Of a stretch of 64,000 bases of DNA, positions 37,589 to 48,200 are shown piece after piece. The stretch is taken from contig NZ_JACJSP010000004.1 of the NCBI RefSeq assembly GCF_014698235.1, forward strand, positions 248,001-312,000, given 5' to 3'. Numbering within the stretch: position 1 is the stretch's first letter; every line of letters starts with the position of its first letter. The notes under the pieces were generated by a model that had not been told where the DNA came from, did not search any database, and worked only from the letters and a program-made list of their open reading frames with translations. This DNA is from Limnothrix sp. FACHB-406. GTDB lineage: Bacteria; Cyanobacteriota; Cyanobacteriia; CACIAM-69d. The position numbers were made by a program, and so were the translations under genes.

Positions 37589-38818
37589 ATGTCAAACCAA
37601 AACTGGGGAAAGGAAACGATCACCCGTGGTCTAGAACTTCTGCGCCAGGGATTGTTTCCTTTCATTCAAGAAGCCATGCAGGCAGGGTATGGTGATGATT
37701 GGGCCAAAAATTCTCTACAGTCTTTGCCTAAGCAGCGAACAGCCCAACCAATTCTAAAAAACTATTCTCCTATCAAAATCATCAGTGAAGATGTAGCTAA
37801 TTTACTAACAATTCTAGATAAAAATTACACCAAGGTCTTTAAAGACCGATTAAGCAAAAGCGACAAAGTTCTAGTGAATGAACTTCAGGAAATTCGTAAC
37901 CAGTGGGCCCATGAATCGGAATTTCCCACGGCAGATGTTTATCGATCGCTCGATAGCATTCGTCGGTTACTACAGGCCATCGGCTCGCCTCTATTGGAAG
38001 AGGTAGTAACCCAGCAAAATGAAGCATTGCTAGCCTTGAGTCATCAAAACCAAGCGCAGCAATGGGGACGAAACCCTAACACGCAAGCAGACCGACAGTT
38101 TCAAGAGCAGTGCGATCGCCTCATTTCTCAAATTCCGTTCCAGAATCGCAGCCTCCTGAACCAGGCTTTGACCCATAGGTCTTATAAGAATGAACACCCA
38201 AGCAGTGGTGATGACAATGAACGGCTGGAGTTTTTAGGCGATTCCGTTTTGGGGTTGGTGGTGGCTGAGTATATCCACAATAAACACCCATACCTCACTG
38301 AAGGGGAACTAACTCAGATCAAGTCTCGAATTGTAGAGAATACACAACTTGAGTTCTTTGCCAGTCAGCTTAATTTGAGTGATTGTCTGAGGCTGGGAAA
38401 TGGGCTTAAGCGTGATCAGAAGATCAGTCAAAAGAACTCGGTTCTTGCTAATGCCTTTGAAGCATTAATCGGAGCCTACTATCTTGATTCTGGTTTGGCA
38501 GCAGTTCAGGCATTCTTCTGGCCAAAGCTTGATCAAGTGATCGATAAACTGGGTTACGAAGGCGCAACAGCCCGACATCCTAAAAATGCTCTTCAGGAAT
38601 TTCTACAACAGCCAGGAAATTCAGCAATATTCGGTTCGGTTGATGAGTTAGTCTATTGTCGATCTCCACAAGGCCCACCCTGGACAGTGCTCGTCCAAAT
38701 TGCTCATTTCCCCTACGGTCAAGGCATTGGTGACACGATCAAAGCGGCAGAAACCCAAGCGGCGATCGCAACTTTAGCTATGCTGAAAGCGGAAGGGGTT
38801 GAGGTCGATCGCCCGTGA
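37589..38818 (+). CDS. Swt1-like HEPN domain fused to ribonuclease III
   Basis: A 409-residue fusion. Residues about 1-135 form an all-helical domain with R-x4-H in RNQWAHES (R103, H108), the mark of HEPN RNases; its length and start resemble Swt1-type HEPN domains. Residues about 172-320 are an RNase III domain with the signature ERLEFLGDSVLG (E211, E214, D218) and NAFEALIGAYYLD. In that second motif the usual metal-binding Asp (E. coli D114) is Asn288, while the Glu (E117) is kept as E291. Residues 330-405 resemble a double-stranded RNA-binding domain (NALQEFLQ to AAETQAAIATLAML). The DNA is more AT-rich than its neighbours. The stop overlaps the next gene's GTG. Confidence 0.85.
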   Translation: MSNQNWGKETITRGLELLRQGLFPFIQEAMQAGYGDDWAKNSLQSLPKQRTAQPILKNYSPIKIISEDVANLLTILDKNYTKVFKDRLSKSDKVLVNELQEIRNQWAHESEFPTADVYRSLDSIRRLLQAIGSPLLEEVVTQQNEALLALSHQNQAQQWGRNPNTQADRQFQEQCDRLISQIPFQNRSLLNQALTHRSYKNEHPSSGDDNERLEFLGDSVLGLVVAEYIHNKHPYLTEGELTQIKSRIVENTQLEFFASQLNLSDCLRLGNGLKRDQKISQKNSVLANAFEALIGAYYLDSGLAAVQAFFWPKLDQVIDKLGYEGATARHPKNALQEFLQQPGNSAIFGSVDELVYCRSPQGPPWTVLVQIAHFPYGQGIGDTIKAAETQAAIATLAMLKAEGVEVDRP

Positions 38819-39513
38819 TTGCCATCGTTCCAAATACTGAGCCGATCGCCCATTGGCAGCCCACAAGCTGGGAAACTTACCTGGCCACGATCGCCCTGGC
38901 CGAGCAAGAATCCAGTCGATCGCCCAAAGGCTATTACTACCAAGGCAGGATGTTATTGGAGATGGCAGCGATCGGGAATCCCCACGCTCGGGATCACTAC
39001 ATTCTGTTGGCAGCGATTGCCCTCTACAGCAGCCTGCTGGGTCTGGATTTGGATGGCCACGACAATTGCACCTATCGCCGATCGGGCGAATTGGAAGTGC
39101 AGCCCGATGCCTCGTTTCATGTGGGCGATCGGGCTAATTTAATTCCTTGGGATGAAACAATTGTCGATTTAGATCGCTATCCCGCTCCAGATTTGGCGAT
39201 CGAAGTGGCCTACAGCTCCTTGGGGGATGATTTGGGCGAAAAACGGCTGATTTATGAAGAAATCGGCGTTCAAGAATATTGGGTGGTGGACGTGCAAAAC
39301 GTGCGGCTGTTGGCCTTCAGCATGATCGGAAAGGGAAGTGAACGCATTACCCGATCGCGCGTGTTGCCCGGTTTGGATTTGACGCTGTTGCAAGAGGCTT
39401 TTCATCGCAGCCGCACCACCAATCACGGCCAAGTCACCCGCTGGTTACTGCAAGAATTTCAACAGGCGATCGCGGCAAATTCCACCAACCCCACCAGCCT
39501 CGATCCCCAGTAG
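38815..39513 (+). CDS. Uma2 family (DUF820) putative nuclease
   Basis: A 232-residue protein of the Uma2/DUF820 restriction-endonuclease-like fold, greatly expanded in cyanobacteria. The PD-(D/E)XK-type core is seen in APDLAIEVAYSS (about residues 121-132), followed by EKRLIYEEIGVQEYWVVD, with the catalytic Lys in EKR. A preceding QPDASF (about 99-104) matches the family pattern. The start GTG 38815 overlaps the stop TGA of the HEPN-RNase III gene in GTGA, so the two are translationally coupled. Most Uma2 proteins have no assigned function. A cobalamin riboswitch for the next gene follows about 20 bases after the stop. Confidence 0.88.
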   Translation: MIAIVPNTEPIAHWQPTSWETYLATIALAEQESSRSPKGYYYQGRMLLEMAAIGNPHARDHYILLAAIALYSSLLGLDLDGHDNCTYRRSGELEVQPDASFHVGDRANLIPWDETIVDLDRYPAPDLAIEVAYSSLGDDLGEKRLIYEEIGVQEYWVVDVQNVRLLAFSMIGKGSERITRSRVLPGLDLTLLQEAFHRSRTTNHGQVTRWLLQEFQQAIAANSTNPTSLDPQ

Positions 39514-39534
39514 GGGCAATGTACCAGACCGGGC

Positions 39535-39675
39535 AAGGTGCTAAGGTATTTCGGCAGCTTGGTGGGAAATGGCGGTGAAATTCCGCGACTGTGCCGCAGC
39601 CGTGATTGGTGGGGCTGTGCCAACAAATATGCTTAGCCAGCCCTGAGCAAACCATGAGTCGGAATGCCTCCAATC
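39535..39675 (+). promoter_or_regulatory. Cobalamin (B12) riboswitch
   Basis: The conserved aptamer core is readable: TGGGAAATGGCGGTGAAATT near 39570-39590, CGACTGTGCCGCAGCCGTGA (the B12-box region) at about 39589-39608, a 3' block with GCCAGCCCTGAGC, and GAGTCGGAATGCC at about 39655-39667. Blocks, order and spacing match the AdoCbl aptamer consensus. It lies 150-290 bases upstream of cbiX in the same direction, so B12 probably represses cobalt chelation by feedback. The expression platform between 39676 and 39826 is not resolved by eye. The boundaries are approximate. Confidence 0.9.
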
Positions 39676-39826
39676 TGCTGGGGCGATCGCGCTGCTTCCC
39701 TGTCCTGTGCGAGTGGCATTCGATCGGCTGTGAGCCATTAAAAACGCGGAAACTGATCGCCCCGTCAGTTCAAATCACCCATTCCCTTAGACCCTCGGCG
39801 ATGCACCGGGGCGCGAACTGAAATCC

Positions 39827-40948
39827 ATGCTGAATGTGTCTGTTAAGTCCGCTGAGTCCGTTGAAGCGATCGCCCCGTCTACCCCTGACAAGTTTCCGCT
39901 GCTGTTGATTGGTCACGGCACGCGCGACGACGATGGCCGCCGCACCTTCATGGAGTTTGTGGAAGCCTTTGCGGCCTATGACACCTCGCGGCCCGTCGTT
40001 CCTTGTTTTTTGGAGTTGACGGAACCGTCGATTCAAGAAGGGGTCGATCGAATGGTGGCCATGGGCTACCAGGAAATGACCGCTCTGCCGGTGTTGCTGT
40101 TTGCGGCGCGGCACAACAAGTTTGATGTGACCAATGAACTCGATCGCGCCCGGGCCCGCCATCCGGAGCTGAAGTTCCACTATGGTCGCCATTTTGGTGT
40201 GGCCGATCGCCTGGTGGAATTGTGGCGATCGCGCTTGGATGAACTCGATCGGCAAAGTGAAATCCCCCGCGATGAATCAGTGTTGCTGTTCGTGGGTCGT
40301 GGCGCTTCGGATCCCGATGCCAATGGCGATGCTTATAAGTTGGCGCGGGTGCTCTGGGAAGGCAGCGGCTTCAAGGGATTGGAGCTGTGTTTTAGTGGCA
40401 TCACCCATCCGCGTTTGGATGCGGGTTGGGAACGGGCTTGGACTTGGAACCCCAAACGGGTGGTGGTGTTGCCGCACTTCCTGTTCACGGGGGCACTGAT
40501 GAAGCGGATTCACGGCTATTCCGACCAAGCGCGGCTCGATCGCCCCGATGTGCAAATCCAATCCCTGCCGGAAATTGGCTTAGATCCCGTCTTGTTTGAG
40601 TTGGTGAAGGAGCGGGAACAGGAGGCGATCGCTGGTCAGGTGGCCATGAACTGCGAGCTATGCAAGTTCCGCCGGGCCGTCAGCCGCAATCTGTTGGGCT
40701 TGGGTCAGGATGATGGCGAGGCGATCGCCCCGGACGCGATGGCGAGCGGACATCATCACCACGATCACGGCCATAGTCACGATCACGGGCATCATGCCCA
40801 CAGCCATGGGCATAGTCATGATCACGGCCACAGCCATGGGCATAGCCACGGCCATGATCATAGTCATGGGCATGGACACAGCCACGACGCACCCGACCCC
40901 TACGCCACCCAAAACGACTATCACGAAAAGGCTTGGCGGGTTCCCTAG
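39827..40948 (+). CDS. cbiX: Sirohydrochlorin cobaltochelatase with His-rich tail
   Basis: CbiX inserts cobalt into sirohydrochlorin, the entry to the early-cobalt (anaerobic) B12 route. The 373-residue protein has two CbiX-type halves: [14 protein letters not shown] (about residues 24-37, active-site His), [30 protein letters not shown] and [18 protein letters not shown]. Cys residues in MNCELCKFR (about 280) could hold an Fe-S cluster or metal. Residues 309-354 are a tail in which 25 of 46 residues are His, mostly as HGHS/HDHG repeats, probably storing or sensing cobalt or nickel. Expression is likely under the upstream cobalamin riboswitch. A terminator follows. Confidence 0.93.
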   Translation: MLNVSVKSAESVEAIAPSTPDKFPLLLIGHGTRDDDGRRTFMEFVEAFAAYDTSRPVVPCFLELTEPSIQEGVDRMVAMGYQEMTALPVLLFAARHNKFDVTNELDRARARHPELKFHYGRHFGVADRLVELWRSRLDELDRQSEIPRDESVLLFVGRGASDPDANGDAYKLARVLWEGSGFKGLELCFSGITHPRLDAGWERAWTWNPKRVVVLPHFLFTGALMKRIHGYSDQARLDRPDVQIQSLPEIGLDPVLFELVKEREQEAIAGQVAMNCELCKFRRAVSRNLLGLGQDDGEAIAPDAMASGHHHHDHGHSHDHGHHAHSHGHSHDHGHSHGHSHGHDHSHGHGHSHDAPDPYATQNDYHEKAWRVP

Positions 40949-40976
40949 GATTGGGTTCACGGATTTTGGATACGGC

Positions 40977-41010
40977 AAAGGGGCGATCGAACTAGTCGAT
41001 CGCCCCTTTT
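40977..41010. terminator. Bidirectional terminator built on a HIP1-like palindrome
   Basis: A perfect 14-bp stem, AAAGGGGCGATCGA (40977-40990) with TCGATCGCCCCTTT (40996-41009), five-base loop, followed by T on the plus strand and preceded by A on the other, between convergent cbiX and rpsR. The HIP1-like core CGATCG forms part of both arms. Confidence 0.88.
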
Positions 41011-41089
41011 AAACACCTTAAATACAGCGTTTCTAGGCAAAAGGTTTAGAAAAACCCAAAGGCTTAAAAACCAAATGCCAAACGGAGAT

Positions 41090-41305
41090 CTAGGCTTCTT
41101 TGTTGATGAATGGCAGCAGGGCTAGGATGCGGGCGCGCTTGATGGCTACAGCCAAATCGCGTTGTTGCTTGGCCGTCAGACCGGTTACACGACGGGGCAG
41201 GATTTTGCCGCGCTCGGTGATGAAGCGACGCAGCAGGTCAACGTCTTTGTAGTCGATCGGCTCTTCGGGTTTGAGGGGAGAAACGCGACGACGATAGTAA
41301 GCCAT
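41090..41305 (-). CDS. rpsR: 30S ribosomal protein S18
   Basis: S18 binds 16S rRNA in the platform with S6. The 71-residue product starts [13 protein letters not shown] and has the family core [27 protein letters not shown] and [12 protein letters not shown]. Its length is normal for cyanobacteria. It is transcribed after rpmG in the same direction, which is the common plastid and cyanobacterial order (rpl33-rps18). Confidence 0.97.
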   Translation of the reverse strand: MAYYRRRVSPLKPEEPIDYKDVDLLRRFITERGKILPRRVTGLTAKQQRDLAVAIKRARILALLPFINKEA

Positions 41306-41457
41306 GGTGATTCGCTAAGGATTCAGGGGTGATTCAGGAAAAGCGGGCGGCTCGGCTTGGAAACAGCCGATCGCACCGAGTTCGTATAACGAGACTGCAC
41401 AATCCGCGACCGGGGCGATCGAGCGCTCCGGGCAAGGACTGGGTTATGGGCGAAAAA

Positions 41458-41652
41458 TTACTTAATTTCGCGGTGCACTGTGTGCTTGTTGCAGTGGGGG
41501 CAGAACTTTTTCAGTTCCAAACGCGCGGTGGTGTTGCGGCGGTTCTTTTGGGTGGTGTAGCGCGACACGCCGGGCGAGCGCTTGTCGGTGTTGGTGCGGC
41601 ACTCGGTGCACTCCAGGGTGATCACGAGCCGTACGTCTTTACCTTTAGCCAC
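41458..41652 (-). CDS. rpmG: 50S ribosomal protein L33
   Basis: L33 is a small E-site protein of the large subunit. The 64-residue product starts [18 protein letters not shown]. Its zinc ribbon is C+ type, with ECTEC and CPHCNKH supplying four Cys. The start is GTG at 41652 with AGGAGT eight bases upstream. It pairs with rpsR downstream, separated by 152 bases. Confidence 0.96.
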   Translation of the reverse strand: MAKGKDVRLVITLECTECRTNTDKRSPGVSRYTTQKNRRNTTARLELKKFCPHCNKHTVHREIK

Positions 41653-41811
41653 GGTGGGAAACTCCTAATGGTTCGATCGGTGCAAAGGGTTTGCGATTGG
41701 ACGATCGTGCGCCGCCGCATTGGCACTGGGCAAAACAGGCGGGGGGCGATCGCCGATCGAGCAGAACTGCTGATTTTGTCCGCAAACGGATTCGGGCAGT
41801 TTTGCAGCACT

Positions 41812-42357
41812 CTATCTTCGCATAAAACGCTCAGTTCGATCGCGCAGGAGACGATACCACCGTTGCACCTTCAAATCTAGGGAAAACCCCCGAGAAGTTT
41901 GCACCACAATCGACCCAATCAGGCGATCGTGAAAGGACTGTTGTTGGCGGCTTTCATCCGTAGCCGTCACAATGCCATCGACAATTGCCGGAGCCAAACA
42001 AAGCAGCGCCACCGGGTTCACCTGTGACAACAGGGACAATCCCTGCAAGGCCAGCCAAGCTTCAATGCCCACGATGCCCTCCCGTTGGGTCAGCTCCACC
42101 ATCGTTGGCAGGCGGCGGGTGCGGGGGTTCACCAGTTTGATATCCATGGCCAATCGCCCAATGCTTTGGCCGCGATTATTGGCTACCATCACCACCCGCA
42201 CCAGGAGCCACAGGATCACAAAAACCGGCAGTTCAAACCCGGCTCCCAACAGGCTGCTGAACAGTCCCGCAATGACCGCATCGATCGCCGTGGCCACACC
42301 ACGCCGCCACAGGGGCACACGGGGAAGGTAAGGAGCAGGTTCAAGGCGATCGCGCAT
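41812..42357 (-). CDS. RDD family membrane protein
   Basis: A 181-residue protein with two or three membrane helices (about residues 20-45, 45-65 and 100-125). The RDD pattern is seen in WRRGVATAIDAVIAG (R and D of the first helix) and QSIGRLAMDIKLV. A last domain contains SFHDRLIGSIVV. RDD proteins are mostly of unknown function, and a few act as Na+/H+ antiporters. It lies between rpmG and an ExbD/TolR gene in the same direction. Confidence 0.87.
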   Translation of the reverse strand: MRDRLEPAPYLPRVPLWRRGVATAIDAVIAGLFSSLLGAGFELPVFVILWLLVRVVMVANNRGQSIGRLAMDIKLVNPRTRRLPTMVELTQREGIVGIEAWLALQGLSLLSQVNPVALLCLAPAIVDGIVTATDESRQQQSFHDRLIGSIVVQTSRGFSLDLKVQRWYRLLRDRTERFMRR

Positions 42358-42532
42358 GGCAGGTGAGCCTAAACAATGAGGAGGAGGGGGAGATCTAATT
42401 CAGAATCAACGCATCAGAATCAGCGCAGTGGTCTGCTGCGATTCTCCCCAAATAATGCCATTAATGCCATGGCTCGAAATGCCATAGCTGGGATTGTCAT
42501 GGCTCGGAATCCCAAGGCTCAGGCTCTTGGGG

Positions 42533-42958
42533 TTAGGGGTCGCTCGATCGCGTCGCGATCGCCAATTGCAGGTTGGGGATTTGGCGCAACCGATCCATCA
42601 CTTCCACCACTCGCCCGTGGCTCACGGCTCGATCGGCCTCAATGGCCACGGTGCGCAAGGGCTGCTCTGGGGTGCGAGGCCCCAACTTTGCCTGCACCAG
42701 GGTGGGTAATTGTTCGATCGGGATCGGCTGTCGATCGACTGCCAAATTTCCCGCCGCATCCACCGTCACCACTGGCATTGACTGGGTTTGGGCTTGGCCT
42801 GTGGCGGCGCTGGGCAAGTTCACCGGCAAACCCCGCGATCGGGTCAAGAAAGCCGTAGCCACCACAAAAAACGCCAGAATTGCAAAAATCACGTCCACCA
42901 TGGGCGTGACGTTAATTTGGAGGGGCGGATCATCATCCGAATCTAGAAAATTCATCAT
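42533..42958 (-). CDS. ExbD/TolR family biopolymer transport protein
   Basis: A 141-residue protein with a short acidic cytoplasmic start (MMNFLDSDDDPPLQ), one membrane helix with the key Asp (INVTPMVDVIFAILAFFVVA, D at about residue 21), and a periplasmic domain ending ATRSSDP. ExbD/TolR units use the proton gradient together with ExbB/TolQ to energise outer-membrane transport. No ExbB gene is adjacent, so the partner must be encoded elsewhere. I chose ATG 42958 with GGGG upstream; a second ATG follows directly. The longer frame starts in the 15-bp repeats at 43008-43052. Confidence 0.88.
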   Translation of the reverse strand: MMNFLDSDDDPPLQINVTPMVDVIFAILAFFVVATAFLTRSRGLPVNLPSAATGQAQTQSMPVVTVDAAGNLAVDRQPIPIEQLPTLVQAKLGPRTPEQPLRTVAIEADRAVSHGRVVEVMDRLRQIPNLQLAIATRSSDP

Positions 42959-43007
42959 CTGTGCCCCAATTTCAATAACTGCAACGAAATTTAGTCCCGA
43001 TCTGTTC

Positions 43008-43052
43008 GCCCATGCTGGCAGTGCCCATGCTGGCAGCGCCCACGCTTGCAAC
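43008..43052. repeat. 15-bp tandem repeat, 3 copies
   Basis: GCCCATGCTGGCAGT (43008-43022), GCCCATGCTGGCAGC (43023-43037) and GCCCACGCTTGCAAC (43038-43052), between exbD and the peroxiredoxin gene. The period is a multiple of three, and the minus frame reads LPAWA repeats, but the exbD start lies downstream of it. Confidence 0.85.
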
Positions 43053-43193
43053 GGTTAAATCAGTTGAAATTAATGATTGCACTGCGTTGATTTTAGCGAC
43101 TCCCCCTCCTTAGATTCGGTTGTAGGCGCATCGATCGCCGACCAAGGGCGATCGCTTGTCAAATTCTTCCCTTGTCAAATCATTTCTTGTAAG

Positions 43194-43208
43194 TCATAAT
43201 CATTATGA
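43194..43208. promoter_or_regulatory. Candidate PerR/Fur-type operator
   Basis: TCATAATCATTATGA is a perfect 7-1-7 inverted repeat, the architecture and near sequence of PerR boxes (TTATAATnATTATAA, two symmetric differences). It ends 42 bases before the peroxiredoxin ATG. In Synechocystis the orthologous type II peroxiredoxin gene (sll1621) is known as a PerR target, which supports the assignment. It is proposed from sequence only. Confidence 0.6.
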
Positions 43209-43250
43209 GTTTAGGCAAGATTCCATCTCACCCATAAGGAAGTCACCACC

Positions 43251-43781
43251 ATGCTCGATCGTGTCCCCGATGTTGTGTTCAAAACCCGCGTCCGCGATGA
43301 GTCCGTGCCGGGCCCTAACCCCTTCCGTTGGCAAGATCTCAGCACCCAAGACCTCTTCGGTGGCAAGCGCGTTGTGTTGTTTTCGCTGCCGGGTGCTTTC
43401 ACGCCCACCTGTTCCACCAGCCATCTGCCGCGCTACGAAGAACTCTATGAAGAAATTAAGAGCCTAGGCGTGGATGCGGTGGTTTGTTTGTCGGTGAATG
43501 ATGCCTTTGTGATGTTTCAATGGGGCAAACAACAAAACGCCCAGAATGTCTTCTTGCTGCCCGATGGCAATGGGGAATTTACTCGCAAGATGGGCATGTT
43601 GGTAGACAAGTCCAATCTGGGTTTTGGGATGCGTTCCTGGCGCTATTCCATGGTGGTCAATGACGGCGCGATCGAAAAGATGTTCATTGAACCTGGCTAT
43701 GGAGACAATGCTCCCAGCGATCCTTTTGAAGTTTCTGATGCTGATACGATGCTGGCTTACTTGAAGTCGGTGCAGTCATAA
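43251..43781 (+). CDS. Type II (Prx5-like) peroxiredoxin
   Basis: A 176-residue thiol peroxidase that reduces H2O2 and alkyl hydroperoxides. The peroxidatic Cys is in [15 protein letters not shown] (about residue 53), with the helper Thr and the downstream Arg ([10 protein letters not shown]) present. Further family blocks are [15 protein letters not shown] and [16 protein letters not shown]. An AGGA Shine-Dalgarno precedes ATG 43251. A PerR-like box lies upstream and a strong terminator follows, so it is a one-gene transcription unit, probably peroxide induced. Confidence 0.94.
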   Translation: MLDRVPDVVFKTRVRDESVPGPNPFRWQDLSTQDLFGGKRVVLFSLPGAFTPTCSTSHLPRYEELYEEIKSLGVDAVVCLSVNDAFVMFQWGKQQNAQNVFLLPDGNGEFTRKMGMLVDKSNLGFGMRSWRYSMVVNDGAIEKMFIEPGYGDNAPSDPFEVSDADTMLAYLKSVQS

Positions 43782-43890
43782 AAACTGCTCGATCGACTCA
43801 ATTGATCGATTCGACTGATTGGATTAACTGGATCGATTTAATCGGCTTGGTCGATCGAGCGGCTTAGCTCAATTAACCCATGTCATCGAG

Positions 43891-43923
43891 GAGGGGCAAG
43901 TTAAAAGACGGGCCCCTCTTTTT
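43891..43923 (+). terminator. Terminator of the peroxiredoxin gene
   Basis: GAGGGGC (43891-43897) pairs with GCCCCTC (43912-43918), followed by TTTTT (43919-43923). It lies about 110 bases after the stop codon. Confidence 0.85.
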
Positions 43924-44053
43924 GCTGTCGTTCTTGCTGCTGTTTTTGCTGTCGTTTTTTCTGTTAGCTCGGGATGGTTATGGCAATTGGATAGGCATCT
44001 TTGGGTTAATTCCAGAACTCATCCCAAGGGTGGGTAGCCATCTTGGCGACCCA

Positions 44054-44530
44054 TTAACGACGCACGCGAGCGGTGAACCCTGCTGCCTTAAATTGCTTGA
44101 GCTGGAGTGGCTCCGGTTGGCTGACGGGCACAGAAATCCGAAACTCAAATTCGCTCACGCCGGGCGGAATTTGCTCGATCGCGCCCAAACGAGTGCGATT
44201 TTCCATAATGGAATTATCCGTCGCGTCATAGATTCGCCCAAAGATATCCGCATCAAACACCGTTTTTCCCGTGGTGTTGTTTGCCTTGCCATAGACGATG
44301 AAGCATTTGGCCGGCAGCGTTGCGCCACCAGAGGTGACGGCCCCAGCGGCCACTTCAGCCGGACATTCCCGATAGTTCAAATCCGACAGCTTGATATTGG
44401 TGAGGGCTTGGGCCGCACCAGTGGGAACCATCAGCCACATCAACAAGCCCAACAGGCCGATCGCCCCGCATTGTCCCAGCCGTTTGCTCAGTTGCTGCCC
44501 GATCGCCCGCAATAAACCTGAAATTTGCAT
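44054..44530 (-). CDS. Secreted protein of unknown function
   Basis: A 158-residue exported protein. The N-terminus has a basic part, a hydrophobic core (AIGLLGLLMWLMV) and an AQA-L cleavage site at about residue 42. The mature domain has two Cys (YRECPAE, AKCFIVYG) likely bridged in the periplasm, and a beta-rich pattern with FDADIFGRIYDATDNSI and VSEFEFRISVPV. This suggests a beta-sandwich, and DUF-type proteins of this form exist in cyanobacteria. No enzyme motif is seen. The ATG has no obvious Shine-Dalgarno. Confidence 0.7.
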   Translation of the reverse strand: MQISGLLRAIGQQLSKRLGQCGAIGLLGLLMWLMVPTGAAQALTNIKLSDLNYRECPAEVAAGAVTSGGATLPAKCFIVYGKANNTTGKTVFDADIFGRIYDATDNSIMENRTRLGAIEQIPPGVSEFEFRISVPVSQPEPLQLKQFKAAGFTARVRR

Positions 44531-44657
44531 GATTTTGATCGTTCGGAGGAGATTACCAAAACCCTGACGCGAAGACCGACGGATCCCCGCGACCGGTGAG
44601 CAAAGTTGCCTCTTCTCATTAAAAGCGAGATGGATAGGAGCGAGGTCGGAACAGGAT

Positions 44658-44691
44658 AAAGAAAAGCGGGATAGGTTTAGCCCTAACCCGC
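44658..44691 (-). terminator. Terminator of atpD-atpC
   Basis: On the minus strand GCGGGTTAGG pairs with CCTATCCCGC (one mismatch), followed by TTTTCTTT. It is 94 bases after the atpC stop and fits the end of the ATP synthase operon. Confidence 0.72.
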
Positions 44692-44784
44692 CTTGGATGA
44701 GTCAATCCAATCGTTGATCTGAATAATCAAGATCATCAACAAATAGATATTGAGATCGAGAAACTATGAAAATTGGTTGGCGGT

Positions 44785-45186
44785 CTAAACCGTGCCACCA
44801 GCCGCCTGCACCCGAGCACGGGCGCGTTTGAGGGCTTGGGTTGCCTTAATTTTCTCTTGAGGACTGTTAGCGGCAGCTACCCGAGCTTCTGCGTCGGTAT
44901 ATTCTGCTTGGGCGGCGGAACGGTCGATCGAGTCACCCCGTTCGGCTCCATTCACCAGCACCGTCACTTCGTTATCTTCGATTTCAGCAAAGCCACCCAT
45001 CAGGGCGATCGGCAACCAATCCTTGCTGACCCGAACACGCATCACTCCCGTGCCCAACGCCGTCAGCAGCGGCGCGTGGCCGGGTAGGATGCCTAACTGT
45101 CCTGTGGTACTCGGCAGGATCACTTCCTCTGCCTGGTTATCCCAAACGGTCTTGTCTGGGGAAATAACACGAACTGTTAAGCTCAT
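44785..45186 (-). CDS. atpC: ATP synthase F1 epsilon subunit
   Basis: Epsilon is the rotor subunit that regulates F1 by its C-terminal helices. The 133-residue product starts [39 protein letters not shown], the typical beta-sandwich domain, and ends in two Ala/Lys-rich helices ([21 protein letters not shown]). It follows atpD by 107 bases in the same direction, the standard cyanobacterial arrangement, in which atpB-atpE are separate from the main atp cluster. Confidence 0.97.
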   Translation of the reverse strand: MSLTVRVISPDKTVWDNQAEEVILPSTTGQLGILPGHAPLLTALGTGVMRVRVSKDWLPIALMGGFAEIEDNEVTVLVNGAERGDSIDRSAAQAEYTDAEARVAAANSPQEKIKATQALKRARARVQAAGGTV

Positions 45187-45293
45187 AACCTCTTGGCTCG
45201 ATCGAGCGGAATTGCAACACCGTGAACAAACAACACCAGCGGCAGCGGAGACCGGTTAGCCCAGCCCCCGCATTCCGCAACGCGATTTAAAAA

Positions 45294-47557
<2,264 letters not shown>

Positions 47558-47980
47558 GTGGCTGCAACAAAAACTCAAACTCCCGAGACCGAGAACGGTG
47601 TTGCTCCGAAAAACGGACTCAGCACGAACCAAACCGAAGCACGGCCCTGGGGATCTTTTACGGTGTTGGAAGAGGGACGCGGCTACAAAATCAAGCGCAT
47701 TGAGGTGGGGCCCGGCCATCGCTTGAGCTTGCAGATGCATCACCATCGCAGCGAGCATTGGATCGTTGTCTCAGGCACGGCGCGTGTGGTTTGTGGCGAT
47801 AACGAAATCATGCTCACGCCCAATCAATCCACCTACGTTCCCCAATGCACTGCCCACCGGCTGGAGAACCCCGGCACTATTCCCCTGGTGTTGATTGAAG
47901 TGCAGAATGGGGAGTATTTGGGCGAAGACGATATCGTTCGTTTTCAGGATGACTACGCCCGCACCCCTGCTGCTAAGTAG
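47558..47980 (+). CDS. Cupin protein, mannose-6-phosphate isomerase type II-like
   Basis: A 140-residue protein equivalent to the C-terminal cupin domain of bifunctional ManC/PMI type II enzymes, without the nucleotidyltransferase domain. The metal-binding cupin motifs are GPGHRLSLQMHHHRSEHWIVVSG (His trio and Glu, about residues 53-75) and the second motif TYVPQCTAHRLENPG. RPWGSF near residue 30 is the usual family entry. GTG 47558 has CGAGGA seven bases upstream. It probably interconverts mannose-6-P and fructose-6-P or acts as a sugar-binding cupin. The activity is inferred. Confidence 0.85.
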   Translation: MAATKTQTPETENGVAPKNGLSTNQTEARPWGSFTVLEEGRGYKIKRIEVGPGHRLSLQMHHHRSEHWIVVSGTARVVCGDNEIMLTPNQSTYVPQCTAHRLENPGTIPLVLIEVQNGEYLGEDDIVRFQDDYARTPAAK

Positions 47981-48200
47981 GGTAATTGCTTCGATTTAAT
48001 TTTGATTTGTTTTGCTTGATTGGTCTTGATTTGGCTTGCCCTGATTTTGCATTGAGTCTGTTTGCCTGGGTTTGCCTAAGATCGTGAACGCTGTTGCTAT
48101 GGCAAAGGTTTCAGGGGTGGCTCTTGGCGTTTGGCGAGCCAAATCACACTTCGTTGACCGCATTTTTTAAACCATTTCTCAAAAATTCTGTTGATTATCC

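Noticed and set aside
40653-40978. Met/Val-rich frame on the minus strand opposite the cbiX His tail
   Set aside because: It is the antisense reading of CAT/CAC His codons (giving ATG and GTG), not a gene.
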